A DNA stretch of 42,500 nucleotides from Glandiceps talaboti. Taxonomy: Eukaryota > Hemichordata > Enteropneusta > Spengelidae. The position numbers and the translations under genes were made by a program. Under the pieces are notes generated by a model. It was given only the letters and a program-made list of their open reading frames with translations, was not told the origin of the DNA and searched no databases. Numbering within the stretch: position 1 is the stretch's first letter; each line of letters opens with the position of its first letter. This document shows positions 33,498 to 42,500 of the stretch, piece after piece. The stretch is from the NCBI RefSeq assembly GCF_964340395.1, contig NC_135559.1:18213550-18256049 (forward strand), read 5' to 3'.

Positions 33498-34479
33498 CGC
33501 AAACTATGATATATCAACAAAGACGACCTTGGCATTGTAAGTGATTACGTTATCGGGATGCAAACCACACCCTTGGGTTTGGTGGTCTAAGTTCTCTTTG
33601 TTTCAAGTCGATGAATTGTTTCTTTTCTGTTGAAGTGTTTCTCTTCATTCTATTGTCATTGATAACTTAGCTAAAATCGTATAGTATTTATTTTGTGCGA
33701 TAGAGTTGGTATGAGGGGTCTCAACATTTTGGAGTTTGACAATATTTTGGGGTTTTGGGTCGCAGTAGTCTGGATGCTAACTGTGGTTTCTGTGAGTGGA
33801 CGTAACGATACTGTATAGGAACTAGCCTAGGTTCCCAACGGAGCCCCTAGTAACATTGTACAAAGAGTTACCTCCCCGATCATCTCTCTGAAGAACAGCT
33901 CAAATTACATGCACAAACGTGACAAAAACTAGGGGTCAAAATTTACATTTGTCATTCAGCGACAAACTATAGTCAAATGGTGACATTCAGCCAGAAAAAA
34001 ACGTCAAATGTCGGATAAATGTGAAAATCGACAACTTGGAAACTACTGAGCGACGCCCAAAATATGGTGTTAAAAGTCGAATATTCTTTCAAAGATGGGG
34101 TCAAAAATAAAGATTCAAAAGTCTATAGAAGTCGCAAGGGGAGTCGTTCAAAATCGAGATTTATATGTATAATGTGTGTGATGTGAGTGCCCCAACCCGG
34201 TTCCTTGAGAAAATGGCCAGAAGGGCCACTACTCAAAAATGCATGCAAAAACATTTTCATAAATCTTCACTGTGTTCACTGTTTCACATCTCTATAAATG
34301 TTTACCAAGTTACAATCTAAGCGAAACCATTACAATATCACATTGTCACATGTTTTTTAAAAAAATGTTTTGCTAGGTACAATAACTCCCTTCTTGTAAT
34401 ATCGTACATGCACAATATTGCATCACCTGTTTGTAAACTCATTTTCTGTACCTGGATATACGAAAAATAAAATGAAATT

Positions 34480-34590
34480 GTTTTTGGGGGGTTTTGTTTT
34501 GTTTTTTGGGGTTTTTTGGGTTTGTTTGTTTTGTTTGTTTGTTGTTGTTTTTTTTTGTTTTGTTTTGTTTTTTTGGGGGGGGGGGTTCCG
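34480..34590 (+). repeat. G/T-rich low-complexity tract, G-quadruplex-prone
   Basis: Alternating T runs and G runs (GGGGGG, GGGG, GGG and a terminal G10). No coding value; both strand frames are homopolymeric. Confidence 0.85.
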
Positions 34591-34771
34591 AACCCAAATA
34601 TCAGTGCCCTCAACGATGATATCATGATTTCAACCTGTTTCTGTACTGTTTATGGATAATATCAACCATGAGACCATCAGTGATAATTACATACATCATC
34701 ATATGCAAAAAAAATTAGACAAATCGAAAGAGAACCTTACGTAACTCATTCTTTTATTGTTCATTTGCAGG

Positions 34772-34803
34772 AAAATTACAGACAGACAGACAGACAGACA
34801 GAC
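34772..34803. repeat. (CAGA)n microsatellite
   Basis: Seven to eight CAGA/GACA units. Confidence 0.9.
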
Positions 34804-34887
34804 TGTGTTCGCTGATACGAAGTGGTGTTGATGCAATGGAGACTTTGTTACGATATGTCCCCAACATGAAAAATGATACTTGTACTA

Positions 34888-34889
34888 CT

Positions 34890-34934
<45 letters not shown>

Positions 34935-34946
34935 TCATCATCATCA
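34888..34946. repeat. (CAA)n(CAT)n microsatellite
   Basis: About fifteen CAA units run into four CAT units. A CCATATATGG CArG-like word follows at 34955. Confidence 0.95.
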
Positions 34947-35183
34947 CTAAATCACCATATATGGACCAAAAAAATTCAGATTCAGCTTGAATGACTACGC
35001 AGACACAAAAGTGAAAACTTTCAATGCATCAAAACATATACCGACCGTCATTTCTATTTTACATTATGTAGTATTGCCGCAATATTTTCTGTCATTCACA
35101 TTTACCAATTCAAGTTCAATACTGTTGTTTAAAAATAAAATTCGGCAAACAATTTAAGAATAATCTCTATACTATATACTGTA

Positions 35184-35608
35184 GGTCCAGACTGGCCGTA
35201 TTACGTACTAAATTAACTACATTACTATCTCCAATCCAGACTGGCCGTATTACGTACTCAATGTACTCCATTACTATCACCAGTCTAGTCAAGGCAGTTA
35301 CGAAAGGTGTTAAATTGTGGTGCCCCCCCCCCCCTGCAGTGAGCGAATTGCCAAGGGCGCATGTCATTAGTAATCCATCACAAACTGACAGGCTGTAGTC
35401 ATCAGACTGCACTGATATATGCAAATGTCCAACCATGACTCCCCGTCCAATCTGTTTAAAGTAAAATCATGTGGGGACGCCACGACGTCATCATGTATAT
35501 ATGAACACGGTTGGGAGGAGCACAGCAATATGTGCAAGAACAACTGCCTTGACTCGACTGGAGATAGTAATGGAGTACATTGAGTACGTAATACGGCCAG
35601 TCTGGACC
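35184..35608. mobile_element. 425 bp MITE with TA target site
   Basis: The left end GGTCCAGACTGGCCGTATTA and its inverse at the right end (35589-35608) are flanked by TA on both sides. The inverted match extends inward through CAATGTACTCCATTACTATC. The left arm has part of the terminal repeat in duplicate (35184 and 35227). This fits a Tc1/mariner-type non-autonomous element just past the SLC22 3' end. Confidence 0.8.
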
Positions 35609-35717
35609 TAGACTATATATTATACAAATATACAATAAATCAACTGGACAAACAATATGAAAACACGGATACTGTCGTTTCACATTATTTTTCAATTGAA
35701 AAACATAGTAAATATGT

Positions 35718-35723
35718 TTTATT
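35718..35723 (-). terminator. candidate SLC22 polyadenylation signal
   Basis: AATAAA on the minus strand 132 nt downstream of the stop codon. Another AATAAA overlaps the stop itself, which makes this one more plausible. Confidence 0.4.
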
Positions 35724-35854
35724 AATAATAAAAAAAAATCACACATAAATGCATTTTGCATCCATATGGCCACTTCAATATTGGCATGAAATATCTCTCA
35801 TTAGTTATAAAAACTATTCCCGATAATATTATCATGACTAAATGTATATTTTTA

Positions 35855-42261
<6,407 letters not shown>

Positions 42262-42292
42262 CTAAAAAAGAATCAGGAGAAATTTATCAACA

Positions 42293-42500
42293 TGGATGGA
42301 TGGATGGATGGATGGATGGATGGATGGATGGTTGGATGGATGGATGGATGGATGGATGGTTGGTTGGTTGGATGGATGGATGGATCTACGGATAGATCGA
42401 TGGATGGGTGGATGGATGGATGGATGGATGGATGGATGGATGGATGGATGGATGGTTGGTTGGTTGGTTGGTTGGTTGGATGGATGGATGGATCTACGGA
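42293..42500. repeat. (GGAT)n / (GGTT)n microsatellite at the window edge
   Basis: Long ATGG runs with GGTT stretches and two copies of GGATCTACGGA. It lies in the intron just upstream of the first visible SLC22 exon and continues past the end. Confidence 0.97.

Larger units (their letters stand above)
27711..35700. other. no gene seen; repeats and unique AT-rich DNA
   Basis: An 8 kb stretch between the Kelch promoter candidate and the 3' end of the SLC22 gene. It holds the elements listed separately (29022-29341, 30005-30555, 31159-31253, 32628-33497, 34480-34590, 35184-35608). Open frames of 60-100 codons are AT-rich or low complexity and show no known domain. Around 28400-28800 and 30900-32400 the DNA is less AT-rich and could include regulatory sequence, but no clear motif stands out. 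Confidence 0.5.

Noticed and set aside
35167-35773. Minus-strand frames of 89 and 105 codons
   Set aside because: They lie within the TA-flanked MITE and its flank; no conserved domain.

Overview
The window is eukaryotic, intron-rich, AT-rich animal DNA packed with microsatellites and short DNA transposons. The gene families (an ITM2/BRI2 homologue with a BRICHOS domain, a BTB-BACK-Kelch protein, an SLC22-type transporter), the abundance of ACATGTACATGTA-like words and an N-terminal 2A (GDIETNPGP) motif in a mobile-element fragment fit a marine invertebrate deuterostome such as a lancelet or acorn worm. The species cannot be fixed from sequence alone.

Layout. (1) 1-5160: 5' flank or first intron of the ITM2 gene, holding a G-quadruplex-prone tract, a (GT)n run, diverged tandem repeats and two copies of a CAGTG-ended MITE. 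(2) 5161-15815, + strand: five coding exons of ITM2. They run from the cytosolic tail and transmembrane segment through the BRICHOS domain to the dibasic cleavage site and the C-terminal peptide. Exon 1 with the start codon was not found. The introns carry a TA-flanked MITE 34 bp before exon 3, two Helitron-like pieces, two head-to-head fragments of a 2A plus tegument-type-protease mobile element, a 1.3 kb repeat with 114-115 bp subunits, four identical 51 bp repeats at the exon 4 acceptor, and a LINE relic whose reverse-transcriptase core is deleted although its frame stays open. (3) 15816-20500: 3' UTR and convergent intergenic DNA with five CArG boxes in about 100 bp. (4) 20604-22388, - strand: an intact single-exon 594-codon BTB-BACK-Kelch gene. 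A splice acceptor lies in its 5' UTR, and a candidate first exon and promoter lie near 27.4-27.7 kb. Its probable first intron is full of repeats, including a 1.66 kb PIF/Harbinger-like element flanked by TTA. (5) 27.7-35.7 kb: no gene seen. Several fold-back elements occur here, the most striking being an 870 bp spacerless perfect palindrome flanked by a 7 bp target-site duplication. (6) 35855-42261, - strand: the last eight coding exons of an SLC22 transporter. Splice phases agree throughout; the 5' exons lie beyond the right edge.

The three genes have no evident shared pathway. ITM2 and the Kelch gene are convergent; the Kelch and SLC22 genes are in tandem on the minus strand. The most unusual content is the mobile-element material: the spacerless palindrome, the 2A/protease fragments, and repeat arrays that sit on or beside splice acceptors.
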